A stretch of DNA of 64,000 nt, from positions 4,936,001-5,000,000 of the forward strand of contig NC_092812.1 in the NCBI RefSeq assembly GCF_040954645.1, written 5' to 3'. Of the stretch, positions 34,294-46,416 are shown in pieces. The position numbers and the translations under genes were made by a program. The notes beneath the pieces are model-generated. The model saw only the letters and a list, made by a program, of their open reading frames with translations. It searched no databases and was not told the origin of the DNA. Every line of letters starts with the position of its first letter. The first letter of the stretch is position 1. The DNA is from Diabrotica undecimpunctata (Eukaryota > Arthropoda > Insecta > Coleoptera > Chrysomelidae).

Positions 34294-35484
34294 TTAGTAC
34301 CTAAGTCTTGGTCTTTCTCTTCTTCGTTGTCCGATCGGCCCTCTTCGGTCAAAAACTTTTCTGACTATGGCATCTTCCTCTCGTCTGATTACATGACCTA
34401 TCCATCTGAGGCGTGCTACCTTAATGAATTTTACAACGTCAGGTTCTCTAAATCTTCTATACAACTCAAAATTGTAACACCTGCGCCACAAACCTTGTTC
34501 TTTTATGCCTCCATATATTCGTCTTAGTATTTTTCGCTCAAAACGTTTGAGCAATTCTTGGTCATTCTGTGTTAGTGTAAAAGTTTCTGAACCATATGTT
34601 AACATTGGTCTTATTAGTGTTTTGTATACAGTCAGTTTAATTTTTCTAGGCATTTTTGAGGCCATCTGTCTTCTTAAGCCATAGTAACACTTATTGGCGA
34701 GCACTATTCTTCTTTTTATTTCTTCACTGACGTTGTTATCTTTGGTTAGCAGCGACCCTAAGTATATGAAGGTGTCAACACCTTCCAGTTCTAGGTCATC
34801 AATTATTATTCGTGTAGGTGTCGGGTTGCTTGACCTAGTGCAACACATATATTTGGTCTTTTGAACATTTATATTTAGTCCCATTCTGTGTGCAGATGCT
34901 CTTAACGACCGAAATGCTTTAGTCAGAGATTCTGTGGACCTACCTATGATGTCTATGTCATCAGCGTATCCGACAATTTGTACTGATTTGTTAAAGATAG
35001 TACCATTAGTAGTAATCTGCGACTCTCGAATTATTTTTTCTAATGCCAGGTTAAATAAGAGACACGATAGTCCATCACCCTGTCTTAGTCCATTTTTGCA
35101 ATGGAAGGGTCTTGAGAGATCGTTTTGGATTTTTACCATGCTCTCTGCACCTGTGAGTGTAAGTTCAGTTAACCGGACAATATCAAATGGAATGCAAAAT
35201 TCTACCATAGCAAGTAGAAGTTTATTTCTATTAACGGAGTCGTATGCGGCTTTGAAGTCAACAAATATGTGGTGGGTGTCGACGCCGAACTCTAGGGTTT
35301 TTTCAAGGATCTGCCTCACTGTAAATATCTGGTCCGTTGTTGATTCATTAGGACGGAAACCGCACTGATATCCTCCCACTATTTGTTCGGCGTAGGGGAG
35401 GAGTCTTTTGTACAATACGTTGGACAACACTTTATATGCCATATTGAGTAGAGTGATGCCTCTATAATTGTCACACACCATCAT
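34294..35484 (-). pseudogene. LINE F reverse transcriptase
   Basis: An open stretch of 396 codons begins within the NYRGITLLN block and includes YQCGFRPNESTTDQIF, FVDFKAAYDSVNR, LRQGDGLSCLLFNLALE, the intact GYADDIDIIGRS box (near 34,950), KTKYMC, FIYLGSLL, RPMLTYGSETFTL and QRRRERPRLRY. Upstream, from 35,830 to 35,485, the linker is broken by stops. It could not produce a whole endonuclease-RT protein, but the polymerase part looks undamaged. Confidence 0.88.
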
Positions 35485-35835
35485 GTCTCCCTTTTTGTGT
35501 ATAGGACACAGTACACCTAACTTCCAGTCTGTGGGTGTTTCTTTCTGTTGTCAGATTACAGTTCTCAGTTTATGCATGTGTTTCATGAGGGGGTCGCTCC
35601 ATTTTTGAAAAGTTCGGCAGGGAGATTATCCGAACCGGGAGCTTTATTATTTGTTGCGATGGCTTCTCTAATTTCTTCTTCGGTGGGGGGTGGTTGCCGA
35701 TCATCTTCATTCATTTGAAGCATGGGATCCTCAATCTCGCCATCTTCGTGGTTGCCGCTAAGCAGTTCTTCAAAATGGTCCGCCCATCTGTTTAATATCT
35801 GTTCTTTGTTACTAATTATAGACCCGTCCCTATCT

Positions 35836-36820
35836 TTACAGGCTATTATTCTGGGTTTGCATAGCTTCTTTACATTTAGTCCAATGTTCTTCTATACTTA
35901 GATTTTCTCCGGTTGTTGGTAACGCTTTGTTTAATATTGTCATGTAATTAGATCTAGCAGTTTCAAATTTTAGCACCTCAATATTATATTTTGTGGATTT
36001 AGTGCTGTGACCTTTTTTTGAGTTAGATATCCATGCTCTAAGTTTTGTTTTTATAAGGTAGTGGTCGGAGTCTATATTAGCACCTCTACATGCTCTTACG
36101 TCCAGTACATCGGAGAAATGTCGACTATCTATAAGTACGTGGTCGATTTGATTTTTGGTCTGTCCGTCTGGTGACTGCCATGTAGCTTTATAGATGTTTT
36201 TGTGGGGAAAGCACGTACTTACTACCACCATTCCTAACGATGCCGCGAGTTCAACCAGCCGTAAACCATTTTGGTTACTGACCGTATGGAGACTATGTTT
36301 ACCAATAGTGGGTCTGTAGGTTGTCTCTTGCCCAACTTTAGCATTAAGATCGCCAATATTAATTTTTATGTCATTGTTCTGGCATTTCCTATAAGTGCTT
36401 TCCACTTCCTCATAAAATAGATCTTTCTCCTCGTCTTCTTTATCTTCAGTTGGAGCATGGACGTTGATAATACTGTAGTTAAAGAACCTGCCCCTTATTT
36501 GCAATCTACATATTCTTGGTCTTATTGGGTCGAAAGCTATGACTGTTGATTTTACGTGTTTGTTTAGTATAAAGCCTACGCCAAAAGTGTGATTGTTTTC
36601 ATGTCCGCTATAGTATAGAGCGTAGTCCTTTTTCTCTAGGCTGCCGCTACCTGTCCATCTAATTTCTTGGAGTGCTATAATGTCTGCTGAGTATTCATTT
36701 AGCGTTTTTAAGAGACATCTTAGCTTCCCTGTGCTATAAAGCGTACGAACGTTCCAAGTGAATAATCCAATATCATTAGCCTTATTTCGTTTGCCAAGTC
36801 GTCGACAAATAGACCGTCCG
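35836..36820 (-). pseudogene. LINE F endonuclease domain
   Basis: From about 36,770: LFTWNVRTLYSTGKLR, ALQEIRWTGSG, YYSGHENNHTFGVGF, INVHAPTED, INIGDLNAKVGQE, STCFPHKNIYKATWQSPDGQTKNQIDHVLID and NIDSDHYLIKTK, the complete motif set. One stretch (36504 to 35836) is open for 222 codons; frame is lost near the start and again after MQTQNNS. Residues for catalysis (Glu, Asp-Asn, Asp-His) are all present. Confidence 0.87.
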
Positions 36821-36882
36821 GCAGATTGTTGTGAATTTTCCGCAACGTAAAATTTTTTTACGGGAGGGGGGTGTTAACCCAC

Positions 36883-37115
36883 TGCCCAACCCCCTTTTCG
36901 GAGGACCATTTCTCCCTTCCTCGTCAGCCCTGACCCCACCTTCCACTGGGGTTGGTTACCCAGTCTCCAGTAGGGTTTCTCAGGTTTACCGGGGTTTACC
37001 CGTGTGATCCGGATCACACTTCTAGGAGGTGAGGATAGGAATTGAGTAGGAGAGGCTAGAGGTGTTAACTGGAAGCAACACCTTATAATGCGCATCACTA
37101 CCCCATTTAAACCCC
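36883..37115 (-). promoter_or_regulatory. Shared 5' leader of LINE F
   Basis: About 230 bp at the element's 5' end closely match the leaders of LINEs G (41,247-41,481) and H (49,793-50,023), including the blocks aacccccttttcggaggacc and ggttggttaccca. A short minus-strand frame (VNPGKPEKPYWRLGNQPQWK...) is also alike. An internal promoter or structured leader is the likely role; this is inference. Confidence 0.6.
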
Positions 37116-37129
37116 TCCCCGCAATATTT

Positions 37130-38381
37130 ACTAATTTTTAAATAACAACTTTTATTTATCTAATATAAGATAACTTATATGTTCTGTAACTTTCTATTGT
37201 TTTAAAACAATTAGTTTGTATAATTAAGACTAATATAAAACCCGAACAGAATGGGGAAAATTCAGATTCAGATTTAGATCCAGACATTCAACACATCAGC
37301 ATAATACACTCAAGTATTAATTTAACCTTGTGTTGTTAATTTTTAGGTAACTTTAGGACTGTTATTTAATATTTTATATACATAACTAAATATTAGATCG
37401 TCAAGTGAATTTCTCCGACAAAGATTACATTACAGAACTAACTAGCAAACTCTAACTTTTATGTTGCAGCAAGCAAACAAACACAAATTAACTTTTTAAG
37501 TTCGAACTAATTGACGACCGACGGGATATAGTAATTGAAAATAGTTTGCCAAATTTTATTCCACAAATTTAAACAGATTTTATGTAGAGAGATGAAAATT
37601 GGACACATTCCCATAAGGAGTTGTAAAGCTTTGGGATATTATTTCTAACAATGAAAACATTTAAATAATACAAAATTACTAGCTGTCAGTATTTGTTGTG
37701 GGTAACGTATTGAAGAAAATTTATAATTTGTAGACATTTTTGGAAAGTAATGTGGAAAGTCAGTGTTTTACAAAGTGTACATACAATTTCATTGCATGAA
37801 ATAAAACATAAAATCTTTCCTAAACGTTTGTTCTTTGTTCCTATTCATACAATAATCGGCAACATGTGGGAAAGACTATATTGCTCCAATGTTTTTGTCA
37901 CTAAAAATATTGTCCTCAGATGGTCAGTCACGTACTTTATGTTGTAAAAGTGTGATTTCTCTAGGATTAATTTTATCGTCTGCGATTCTCTCTTCTGGTT
38001 TTTGATAGCTAAATGTGGGCAATAAGCTTTTGATTATCGCTTCCCCTTTTAAAATGGGGATAACTGTTAATAATCAAAACAATTCAGTAAACAGTTATCT
38101 GTTGACTTATTAGGTTTTAATACGGGATCTGGTATGCTAGTTAATGCTTTAGTATAAATAAGTCATTTTTACAAAAAAATGACTTAGTGTGTTTTGCTTG
38201 TAAACTGACGATAATAACCTTTTATTTGTGTTTATTGTTTTGTTTTTATCCAAAAATTCAATGTAATTGAAGTTCAAATTCTTCTTTTTAATTTCTGTCT
38301 TGTCTAGTAACTTTTCACCTCCTCACAATCCCAAATCTGCCGTGGATATCAAAATGGTGTAACCAACGTGGTTAAAACCTT
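37130..38381. other. AT-rich sequence without a recognised gene
   Basis: Only chance frames were seen between LINEs F and G. Confidence 0.5.
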
Positions 38382-38554
38382 ACATGGATTTCTTCTTCTT
38401 CTTCGTGCGACTAGGATTGTTCCTGTTTGTCTGCCTCTTATTCTGTGTCAGTCGTTGTTGACTGTACATTATCTTTTCACCTTTTTGGCGGCCTTCCAAC
38501 GGGTCTTCTGGTATACTTTACAGATGTTCGCTAATCTATCTGGTCCCCTTCGGT

Positions 38555-40192
38555 TTACATGTCCGTTCCAGTTTTCTTTTTTCTTGTTTTTATCCACCTG
38601 TTACTATTTTGAATTTTGCATTGTTCGCGTATACTTCTGTTGGTTTGTCTGTCTCTTAATGATATGCACGCTATTGATCTTAATACTTTCATTTCGATAT
38701 TCTTGATTTGTTGTTTCGTCTTTCTTGTATTGGTCCTTGTCTCTGCTGCATATGTTAGGATTGGTCTTACTGTTGTCTTGTATACTTTCATTTTGCTTTC
38801 TGTGGTCAGATATTTGTTTCTCCATATGGTTTCCCGGAGGCAACCACTTACTCTTGTCTCTTTTGATACTTGCTTTGTGGTATCTGTTCTTATATCCCTG
38901 TCACTAGTGATCTCTACTCCTAGTTAATTGAATTACGTTACTTGTTCTACAGTTTTGCCGTATATTTCTAGTTTGCATCTACGCGGCTCTTTACTGATCA
39001 CTATACATTTAGTTTTTTCTACTGATATTCTCATATTAAGTTTGTTTGTTGTGATATTGAATGTGTGGAGCTGCCTTTGTAGGTCATCTTCGTTATCAGC
39101 AATTAGTACTGCATCATCGGAATAGCATAGTATCGTGATTTTATGCGCTCCCATGTGGTATCCGTATCGTTTTCTTACTTCGTGAATTATTTGATTCATC
39201 ACCATATTGAATAACAATGAGCTGAGCGAGTCTCCTTGGCGGATTCCTCCTTTTAGTTCTTTGCTTTCTGTTTCCCCTGTTGGCATTATAACTCTGGTCT
39301 TGTTGTTGTTGTTAATTTCATTAATTGTCCTTATTATCTGATGGTCTATTTGTTCAGCTTGTAATAAATTTAAGATTTCATTTCGCTTCACCCTCTTAAA
39401 AGCACTTTTTAAATCTACAAAGCACATGTATGCTGGTTGTCCATATTCAATAGACTTCTCTATTATTTGTCTGATAATAAAAATTGTGTCTATTGTGCTG
39501 CGGTTCTTTCGGAAGCCTTGTTGTTCATCTGCCATGCTCACTTTTTCCGCGATTTTATCTTTTATGACTGCCGTTAACAATTTTAATATACTATTCATCA
39601 GACCAATGCCTCGATAGTTTTCAGGATTTCTCGAGTCTTCCTTTTTAAGTATTGGTAGCAGAAGATTTTCCTTTCATTCCGCTGGTACTACTCTGGTATT
39701 TGTTAGATCGACGAATGAGTTTAGGAGCTATTTGCGTAGTGTTGTTCCTCCATATTTTAGCAGTTCATTGTTTATCTTATCAGGACCAGGTGCTTTTCTA
39801 TTTTTTAATTTTTTTATTCGTTCTTGTAGCTCTTCTTCTGATATTAGTACTCTATCGTGAGTTTCGTTAATGATTCTTTCTCTGTTCTCTTCTTCTCCTT
39901 CTCCATATAATTTCGTGAAATGCTCAGTCCATTGTTCCTCCGTAATGTCACTTATGCGTACGAATTCATTCATTTCTGGTTTTTTGTCTCCTTATCATAT
40001 TCCACACCTTTTTCTGGGATCCATAGAGGTAGTATTCCATATCTTTGGTAAACTCCCAGTGTTCTTTTTGATGTTATCTATTTCTTGGTTTACTCTATTC
40101 CTGATTCTTACGTAGTCTTCTCGTGCCTCCGGTGTCTTCACTCCTTTGTATGTTAGGAAAGCTTGTTTCTTTTCATTTGATAGTGCTTTCAC
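38555..40192 (-). pseudogene. LINE G reverse transcriptase
   Basis: Blocks from 40,192 down: a linker (EKKQAFLTYKGVKTPEAREDY), pre-RT NRKAPGPDKINNELLK (near 39,780), QGFRKNRSTIDTIF, FVDLKSAFKRVKR, IRQGDSLSSLLFNMVM, the catalytic box CYSDDAVLIAD (near 39,120; Tyr-Ser-Asp-Asp), EKTKCIVIS and TVRPILTYAAETR. Frame breaks near 39,970, 39,700, 38,930 and 38,790. The region 39598-38933 alone is open for 221 codons. Confidence 0.87.
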
Positions 40193-40574
40193 CCTTTCGT
40201 CGTACCATGGAGTTTTGTATTCCCGTTTAGTTCTGTTACCTTTTCTTTTACCTAAAGCTTCTTCCGCTGCTTGTAGGATACATTTTTTAATAATTTTCCA
40301 GGTTTATCCTATATTCTTTTTACTCTCTAGGTTATGGCTGTTTAGCTTTTCTGTTAGTCTGTTTCTATACAAGTTTTGTGTCCTTTCTTCTTCTAAGCTT
40401 TCTATGTTTAACTTTTCTTCTGCTTTTGTATTTCGCTTGCCTTTTGTGGTGATTGCTATATTGTGTGGTGACTCCGATATATTGCTATATCGGATCCTAC
40501 ATTGGCGGAAGATAGAGTACGCACATCTATTACATTCTTGGGGTGTATTTGTCTGTTTGTTATAATGTAGTCAA

Positions 40575-41309
40575 TCATAGAGTTCCTCTTGTATCTGACC
40601 AGGAGATCTTATGTTGTATTGGGTGGGGGGTAAGTATTTCTTCGTTAAATCTTTGTGTAACTCCAGCCACAGGTATGTTGCCTACTCTGGCGTTGAGGTC
40701 GCCGAGAATTATTGTTTTACCACCGGCTATTATGGTGTCCAGTAGATCTTGGAGCTGTCCATAAAAAGCATCTTTGTCTTCCATGTTTTTGCTGTTATCC
40801 GGTGCATATACGGAGATAATATTAAGTATGGTCTAGTGAAGTTTAAGGCAAACCAGCATCATGTGTTCGTTGATGTATCTTATTTCTTGAATATTGTTAC
40901 TACATTTATTGTGCATTAAGAGACCTACTTCTGCCTGAGCTCGTTTGCTTTTATCTACTCCGCTGTACAGGAATATAAATTTGTTTCTATCGGCACTTCC
41001 TTTCTCTTTCTTTTTTGTTTCGTTCAGGGCACATATATCAATTTTATGGAGCTCCAATTCCTGCACAACTTCCTGTTCCCGTTTGTTCCACGATGCGATG
41101 TTCCAAGTGCCAATTCGTAGATTATTTGGTATCTTTGTCCTTTTTCTTGCGTGGTTCGTCATCTGTGTATCCGTCCAATTCCGAGGCTTCTGTTCAGTTC
41201 TCTGAGCATTGATATTTTTGACAGTAGGTAGGCTGCTAACCTTGCTCACCAACCCCCTTTTCGGAGGACCATTTCTCCCTTTATCGTCAGCCCTGACCAT
41301 GCTTTCCAT
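40575..41309 (-). pseudogene. LINE G endonuclease domain
   Basis: The frame at 41309 runs through the leader into NNLRIGTWNIASWNKREQEVVQELELHKIDICALNETKKKEKG, FIFLYSGV and EVGLLMHNK. After a break near 40,830, KTIILGDLNARVGNIPV (near 40,690) gives the GDxNA box. The NQIDH/SDH end could not be found in good order. The fact that an ATG in the leader (41,309) is in frame may be chance. Confidence 0.82.
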
Positions 41310-41481
41310 TGGGGTTGGTTACCCAATCTCCAGCAAGGTTGCTCAGGTTTTCCAGGGTCCACCCGTACAGCTCAAGCCGCACTTCGTGGCGGTGAGGATA
41401 GGGATTAAGTAGGAGAGGCTAGAGAATGCTAACTGGAAATAGCATCTTATATTGCTCTTCACTACCCCTTTGAACCCCAAC
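41247..41481 (-). promoter_or_regulatory. Shared 5' leader of LINE G
   Basis: Matches the leaders of F and H over most of its length, with somewhat more divergence near the distal end. See the finding on leader conservation. Confidence 0.58.
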
Positions 41482-41491
41482 ACATGGATTT

Positions 41492-42217
41492 GTACTTTGA
41501 CATTTTTATTTTTAATTATTTTGTTGTCAGTATGTGAACTTTCATGCACTTGAAGTCAAGGCTTTTACAGACTTATCTTTTTTATTACTAGTTTCATGAA
41601 TAATTTTTGGCCAAATACAGAACATGTCACATTTGGGTACCCATTCTACATTATTTTAAGGACTATCTTATTTTTTTTGTGGTATATGTATTAAATTTTT
41701 CTTAACACTGCTTGTATATATACATTTCAGTTTATTTTAAATTCACTTTATGAGATGTAATTTTAGTCTATATATTCTCTTTTATAAGGCTAGAGACAGT
41801 CCAACAAGATTTAACTTTGCTTGCTTATGAATTTTATTACATTACTGACCAATACTCTCCCATATATGTTAAAAGTATCCAAAGGGGTTAAAATGTGTTA
41901 TAAACCATTTTAGTTTCTTGTAAAACACAATTTCAAAGAAATCAGGTAATCATTTATATACAACTTCTGAACTATGTTCAGAACAAGGTTATCGTTTAGA
42001 TACCTTGACCTGGTAAACATTATTATTCGTAACTATACTGTATCCAGAAATTTAGTGTCTCATTATAAAAGTTATTTTAATAACGGCTGTAAAACTGAAT
42101 AATCCCTTGTAAGTACTCAGTATTGTCTATTGTCTCTAAGTATTGTTGTATAATTATCACAGCTACCCAAGCTGCAAGGACCAGCATATAGCCAAGTCAA
42201 CTGTAGGTAGGTACATA
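41492..42217. other. AT-rich sequence without a recognised gene
   Basis: No recognisable domain or repeat. Confidence 0.5.
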
Positions 42218-43531
42218 AAGGGTGATTCATTTAGAGGTACTTTTTTTGGTGGGGATTTGATTGGAGATCGTGCATGAATACTGTCAAACTGACATTTCGC
42301 TTTTGTTCAGTATTATTTGACATTTCATGATGGAAAGACTTAGCCCGGCACAGCGTCTAGAAATTATTAAGTTGTATTTTGAAAATGTGAGTTCTGTGAG
42401 GAATGTGTTTCGTGTGCTTAGAGCAATCTATGGTCCACATAATCGGCCTACCGAACGTACAATTCGCTTTACGACTAGTAAGGTTGAAACTCAGTTTTCA
42501 TTATTGGATAACACGCGACCGAATAGACCACATTTAGCACGTACTGCAGAAAATATAGCGGCGGTAACGGATAGTGTACTCGAAAATAATGAAGAATCGA
42601 TTCGTCGCCGTTCTCAATAGCTTAGCTGGTCATATGCAACAACTTGGCCTATTTTACGTAAGGATCTTGGTTTAAAAGCATACAAAATTCAATTAGTGCA
42701 AGAGCTGAAGCCGACCGACCTTCCGAGTCGTCACCGTTTCAGTCGATGGGCTTTTGATAAGGAAGATCCACTGTTTTCGAGAAAAATTTTGTTTTCAGGT
42801 CAGGCTAATTTTAGGCTTAATGGGTACGTTAATAAATAAAATGCCCGTATTTGGGGTAATGAACAACCCACAAAGGTTCAAGAGTTGCCATTACACCATG
42901 AAAAAACAACTGTTTGGTGTGGTTTATGGGCTTGTGGAATCGTTTCTACGATTTCACATATTTCGTCCATATTTCTAAAACAGAGGCCGGCCAGAATGTT
43001 ACTATGAATGGAGACCGTTATCGTGCCATGATAACGGACTATTTGGTACCTTAAATTGAAGCTCGTGGTCTCGGCGACATTTGGTTCCAACAAGATGGCG
43101 CCACTTGCCATACAGCCCGTGAAATCATGGCTTTACTGCGAGAACGATTCGGTGAACAAATTTTTTCACGCTTTGGACCAGTGAATTGGCCTCCTAGATC
43201 CTGTAACATCTCACGTCTAGACTCTTTCTTTTGAGGCTACCTAAAGTCCAAAATCTACATGAATAAACCAGATACGATTGAGGCATTGGACGCCAATATT
43301 ACTCGAGTCATTAGTGAAATACCAATCGAAATGCTGGAACGAGTCATCGATAATTGGAACTCTAGAATGAACCAACTTAATCGTAGTCATGGCCAACATT
43401 TAAAAGAAATTATCTTTAAGAAGTAATTGTAAAGAATGATTATTTTGTATGATAATACATATTTTTAAATAAAATTTATTTTTTTCATCGTTTTTCTTGT
43501 TGAATAAAGTACCTCTAAATGAATCACCCAT
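42218..43531 (+). mobile_element. Mariner-like transposon with intact TIRs
   Basis: Inverted repeats of about 23 bp start with gggtgattcatttagaggta at 42,220 and end with its reverse complement at 43,529. TA dinucleotides at 42216-42217 and 43532-43533 fit the TA target. Length about 1.31 kb, normal for a mariner. The transposase between them is inactive. Confidence 0.88.
42327..43426 (+). pseudogene. Mariner-like transposase, catalytically dead
   Basis: Start at 42327 (MMERLSPAQRLEIIKLYFEN), then a paired helix-turn-helix with RPTERTIRFTTSKVE, NRPHLARTAENIAAV and IRRRSQ. A stop at 42,620 is followed in frame by LSWSYATTWPILRKDLGLKAYKIQLVQELKP. The expected FSDEAHF box reads FSGQANF (first Asp is Gly). 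GDIWFQQDGATCHTA keeps the second Asp. The WPPRSCDL box reads WPPRSCNI (third Asp is Asn). The end, RVIDNWNSRMNQLNRSHGQHLKEIIF, is complete. Two of three catalytic residues and the frame are lost. Confidence 0.88.
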
Positions 43532-43533
43532 TA

Positions 43534-43965
43534 TAATCAGATCAAATATTATCATTCAAGCGTAATCTCAAAAAACTCTTTTTATAAACATATAAATTTC
43601 CCTTAATTATTGTATTCTTTTATTAATCATTATTTTAAGTCTCAACGAAGAAAATGCGCCCAAAATTATGAAGATCTTAATTTAGTCAAATTTACTGGAC
43701 CGGCCATGAAAATTAATAAGTTTTGGGGAAATCAGTAATATCTCAAACAGCAGATTCCAACTGTCAAACCAGTATATACAGTTATGATGAGTAAACGTTT
43801 AACTTAATTGACCTATTAACAAATTACTTGGAATTTATATAACTTTCTACCTGTTATTTTTCGTTAATTGTTTTTTAATTTGAAGAGAGTTGTACGATGA
43901 CAAACTAACACTTCAAAGTCTGCTAAAAGTTTAAATGCGAAAAAGTAGATAAAATAGAGGTACTT
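43534..43965. other. AT-rich sequence without a recognised gene
   Basis: May hold the 5' part of the following DDE gene, but no motif could be recognised. Confidence 0.45.
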
Positions 43966-44361
43966 ATGGAATCCCATCGTTTACGGATATGAGGAACGGA
44001 ATATTTAAACAAAATTAAACAGTATCGTCGAGAGAATCGACCTATTACTTATTTCGGTAAAACTTGGTTTGATACTCACGATACGCCATCTAAAGTTTGG
44101 GAAGATAATAGTCAATATTATTCAACAAAAGCGCCATCTAATAGAGGAAAAAAATAAGAATATTCCATGCTGGATCAGTCGATGGATGGGTTCCAAATGT
44201 CTTATCTCTATCAGCTAAAAATGTCAGTGATTCACGTCTCGATTACCATGACAACACAACTTCAGGTATATTTGAAGACTGGCTTAAAAATAAATTAATG
44301 CCCAACATCACCTCTAATAGTGTTATAGTTATGGACAATGCAACATATCATAGCAGGCAAT
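43966..44361 (+). pseudogene. IS630/Tc1-type DDE endonuclease gene, first piece
   Basis: From 43966, MESHRLRI-stop leads into RRENRPITYFGKTWFDTHDTPSKVW, where related multi-copy insect genes have YLDETW (Asp and Glu replaced by Gly and Lys). After a frameshift in an A-run near 44,150: IFHAGSVDGWVPNVLSL, then FEDWLKNKLMPNITSNSVIVMDNATYHSRQ, with the second catalytic Asp in MDNA. The ISL2EU transposon interrupts it here; it continues at 52,352. Confidence 0.8.
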
Positions 44362-44373
44362 AGGGATGTTCAC

Positions 44374-44737
44374 AAAAAATTAAATAGTCATTTAAAACAT
44401 GTAAAACGATTAAGAAACACCCTAGGAATAATTGTCTAACATATAAAAAAAATTAAACAAGCCTATCTATAAAAAAACTTCATTAGAAATCTCGCAATAA
44501 TTTAAATTTCAAGAACGCTCCTCTATTGGTCTGACGTCACTAGTCGTAAACTTCAGCGCGCGCCATTCCCAGTGTTATTGTTTACCCTACTTGACATTAT
44601 TTCAGTTCATTTAATTTTGTTTAGTTCTGGCTTTATCAGCATTAAAGTTGAGTTTTATAGTGAATTTGTGTAGTTTAAAGTGTATAGACTGTTTCTAAGC
44701 ACATATTTTGGGTGGTGTAAATAAATAAATAAATAAA
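44374..44737. other. ISL2EU left subterminal region
   Basis: Non-coding sequence between the TIR and the first exon of the nuclease gene; likely contains that gene's promoter. No element was identified within it. Confidence 0.5.
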
Positions 44738-44865
44738 ATGGAAGAAGGTTTTCAGAAAGCTGATTCACATAACCTACCTACTGTAGATGTTACAATGATG
44801 TCTGATTTTTTGGCATCTTGTAAAGAAATAAATCAACCACAGAGTAGTGGAACCAAAACAAGCCA
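44738..44865 (+). CDS. YqaJ-type nuclease, exon 1
   Basis: ATG at 44738 follows an A-rich context and opens MEEGFQKADSHNLPTVDVTM..., 42 codons plus two bases, ending at AGCCA followed by a GTGAGT donor at 44866. The acceptor tttttag at 45221-45227 opens exon 2 at 45228; the joined phase-2 codon is CAC. The intron is 362 bp. No other start lies nearby upstream in this frame. Confidence 0.75.
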
Positions 44866-45227
44866 GTGAGTATTACTTTTAAATAATAATTATCCATTCT
44901 AAATCGATCGTTATACCTTTAATTGGCTTTTATTGTCATTGAAATATAGTTAGTATTCAAGTCATTTTTATACCTTGAAGGTGAACATTTTTTATTAAAA
45001 CAAATTTTAAGCAATCCAAATGTAACTTTTAATTATTCTACAAACATTGTGTTTAAAGTTTTATTCATTCCAAATATAAAAAATCGTTATCAAACCTATG
45101 AATAGAGAATATACTTAATATGAAAAAGGTTATTATTGTAAAATGTAACTGCAAAAATAAGATCATTTTTTATAATAATAATTAATACTGCTTAGTGGTT
45201 TATAATAAATAAAATGTTTGTTTTTAG

Positions 45228-46410
45228 CTCTGCTAGAGAAAGTTATGGGGACTCAGCCATTGGATATGTCCAAGTAAAGAGGACAGAAAATAAGTGCATA
45301 GTGAAGGCAAGAATATGCCCCGAACATAAAATTAGAGACAAGCCTTATTTTGTAAATGCTGTTGTCAATGAAGAACTTGAGGAAATATTGGAAGTGTCAT
45401 GCATCAGTTGTGTAGCTTCTTCTGGAGTATGCAAACATGCCATTGCATTTTTAATGTGGCTCCACAGACGGTCTGAGGAGCCTGCCCCTACAGAAGTGGT
45501 ATGTTACTGGAAGAAAGCCCCATAAGCACAAGTAGGAGCTGATGAAAAATATATTGAAGCTATTCATATAGAAAAAAAATCAAGAAAAACTCCACAACCA
45601 GTCCTAACACTGCAGGATTTTTTGAAGATGTGCTAGAGGGTATAAGAATAGGAAACTATTCATGCCCTTTAAATGCCCACCATAGAGATCTTTCTGAAGT
45701 AAGAAAATTATCTGTTCATCAATTAATGATTGAATTTATAAGCAGTGATTTAGATCAAACAGCTGATAGTTTTGTCAATTTTTGTAACAAGCATGTAAAT
45801 CCAGATATTATAAAAAAAATTTCTGAGTTAAGCCACACACAAAGTGAAGATTCCCTCTGGTTTGAGCTGCGGTATGGAAGAATAACCGCATCAAAATTAT
45901 ATGAAATGGCTGTTTGTAAGAAATCAAGTGGCTCTCTAGTTAATCAAATTATTGGAGTGGCTAAAAAATTTGATACATTTGCTACAAAGAGAGGGAAAAA
46001 AACTAGAAAAGCCAGTTATTATGCAAGTTAGAAAAAAAATAAATGCAAATATAAAATCCTGTGGTTTGACAATTTTAAGAGAATATGGTGTTATTGGGGC
46101 ATCTCCTGATGGAGTGACTGAAGATGCTGTTGTGGAGGTAAAGTGTCCTACCTCAGACAAATCATTCCAGAGATATATTAGAAATAAGGAGATAAGTAAA
46201 AAATACTTGGCTCAAATAAATCTTCAGATGTTAGCTAGAAATGTTGTGAAAGGGTATTTTTGTGTTGCACATGCGGATTTTGAGACCACAAATGAGTGTA
46301 CTATAATGGAAGTGATTTATGATGCAGAATTTACACAAAGTTTAATTAAAAATGCACTTTCTTTTTGGAAAAATAATGTATTTCCGTTATTGTACAGTAG
46401 CTGTAAATAA
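45228..46410 (+). pseudogene. YqaJ-type nuclease, exon 2 with SWIM finger
   Basis: SARESYGDSAIGYVQVKRTENKC leads to a SWIM-type zinc finger, CISCVASSGVCKHAIAFLMWLHRRSEEP (near 45,400-45,480). An in-frame stop falls at about 45,522. After a frameshift near 45,620 the C-terminal nuclease runs LWFELRYGRITASKLYEMAV (near 45,860), another frameshift near 46,000, then GVIGASPDGV, VVEVKCPT, YLAQINLQMLA, the YqaJ/lambda-exonuclease-type core. The domain belongs to the PD-(D/E)xK nucleases. ISL2EU elements carry this second protein; its role in transposition is not settled. Three lesions in an otherwise complete gene. Confidence 0.85.
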
Positions 46411-46416
46411 TTAAAT

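Larger units (their letters stand above)
34163..37115 (-). mobile_element. RTE-like LINE F, full length, two-part frame
   Basis: A 14-bp TSD, tccccgcaatattt, lies at 34149-34162 and 37116-37129. The 3' end is a short ATG-type tail. The 5' leader (about 36,883-37,115) is closely similar to those of LINEs G and H. Coding order is endonuclease then RT, minus strand. Confidence 0.92.
38392..41481 (-). mobile_element. RTE-like LINE G, full length, inactive
   Basis: A 10-bp TSD, acatggattt, lies at 38382-38391 and 41482-41491. The 3' tail is a GAA repeat (minus strand). The 5' leader is shared with LINEs F and H, although the protein is clearly from another subfamily. Confidence 0.9.

Noticed and set aside
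34934..35368. 144-codon plus-strand frame
   Set aside because: Antisense to the LINE F reverse transcriptase.
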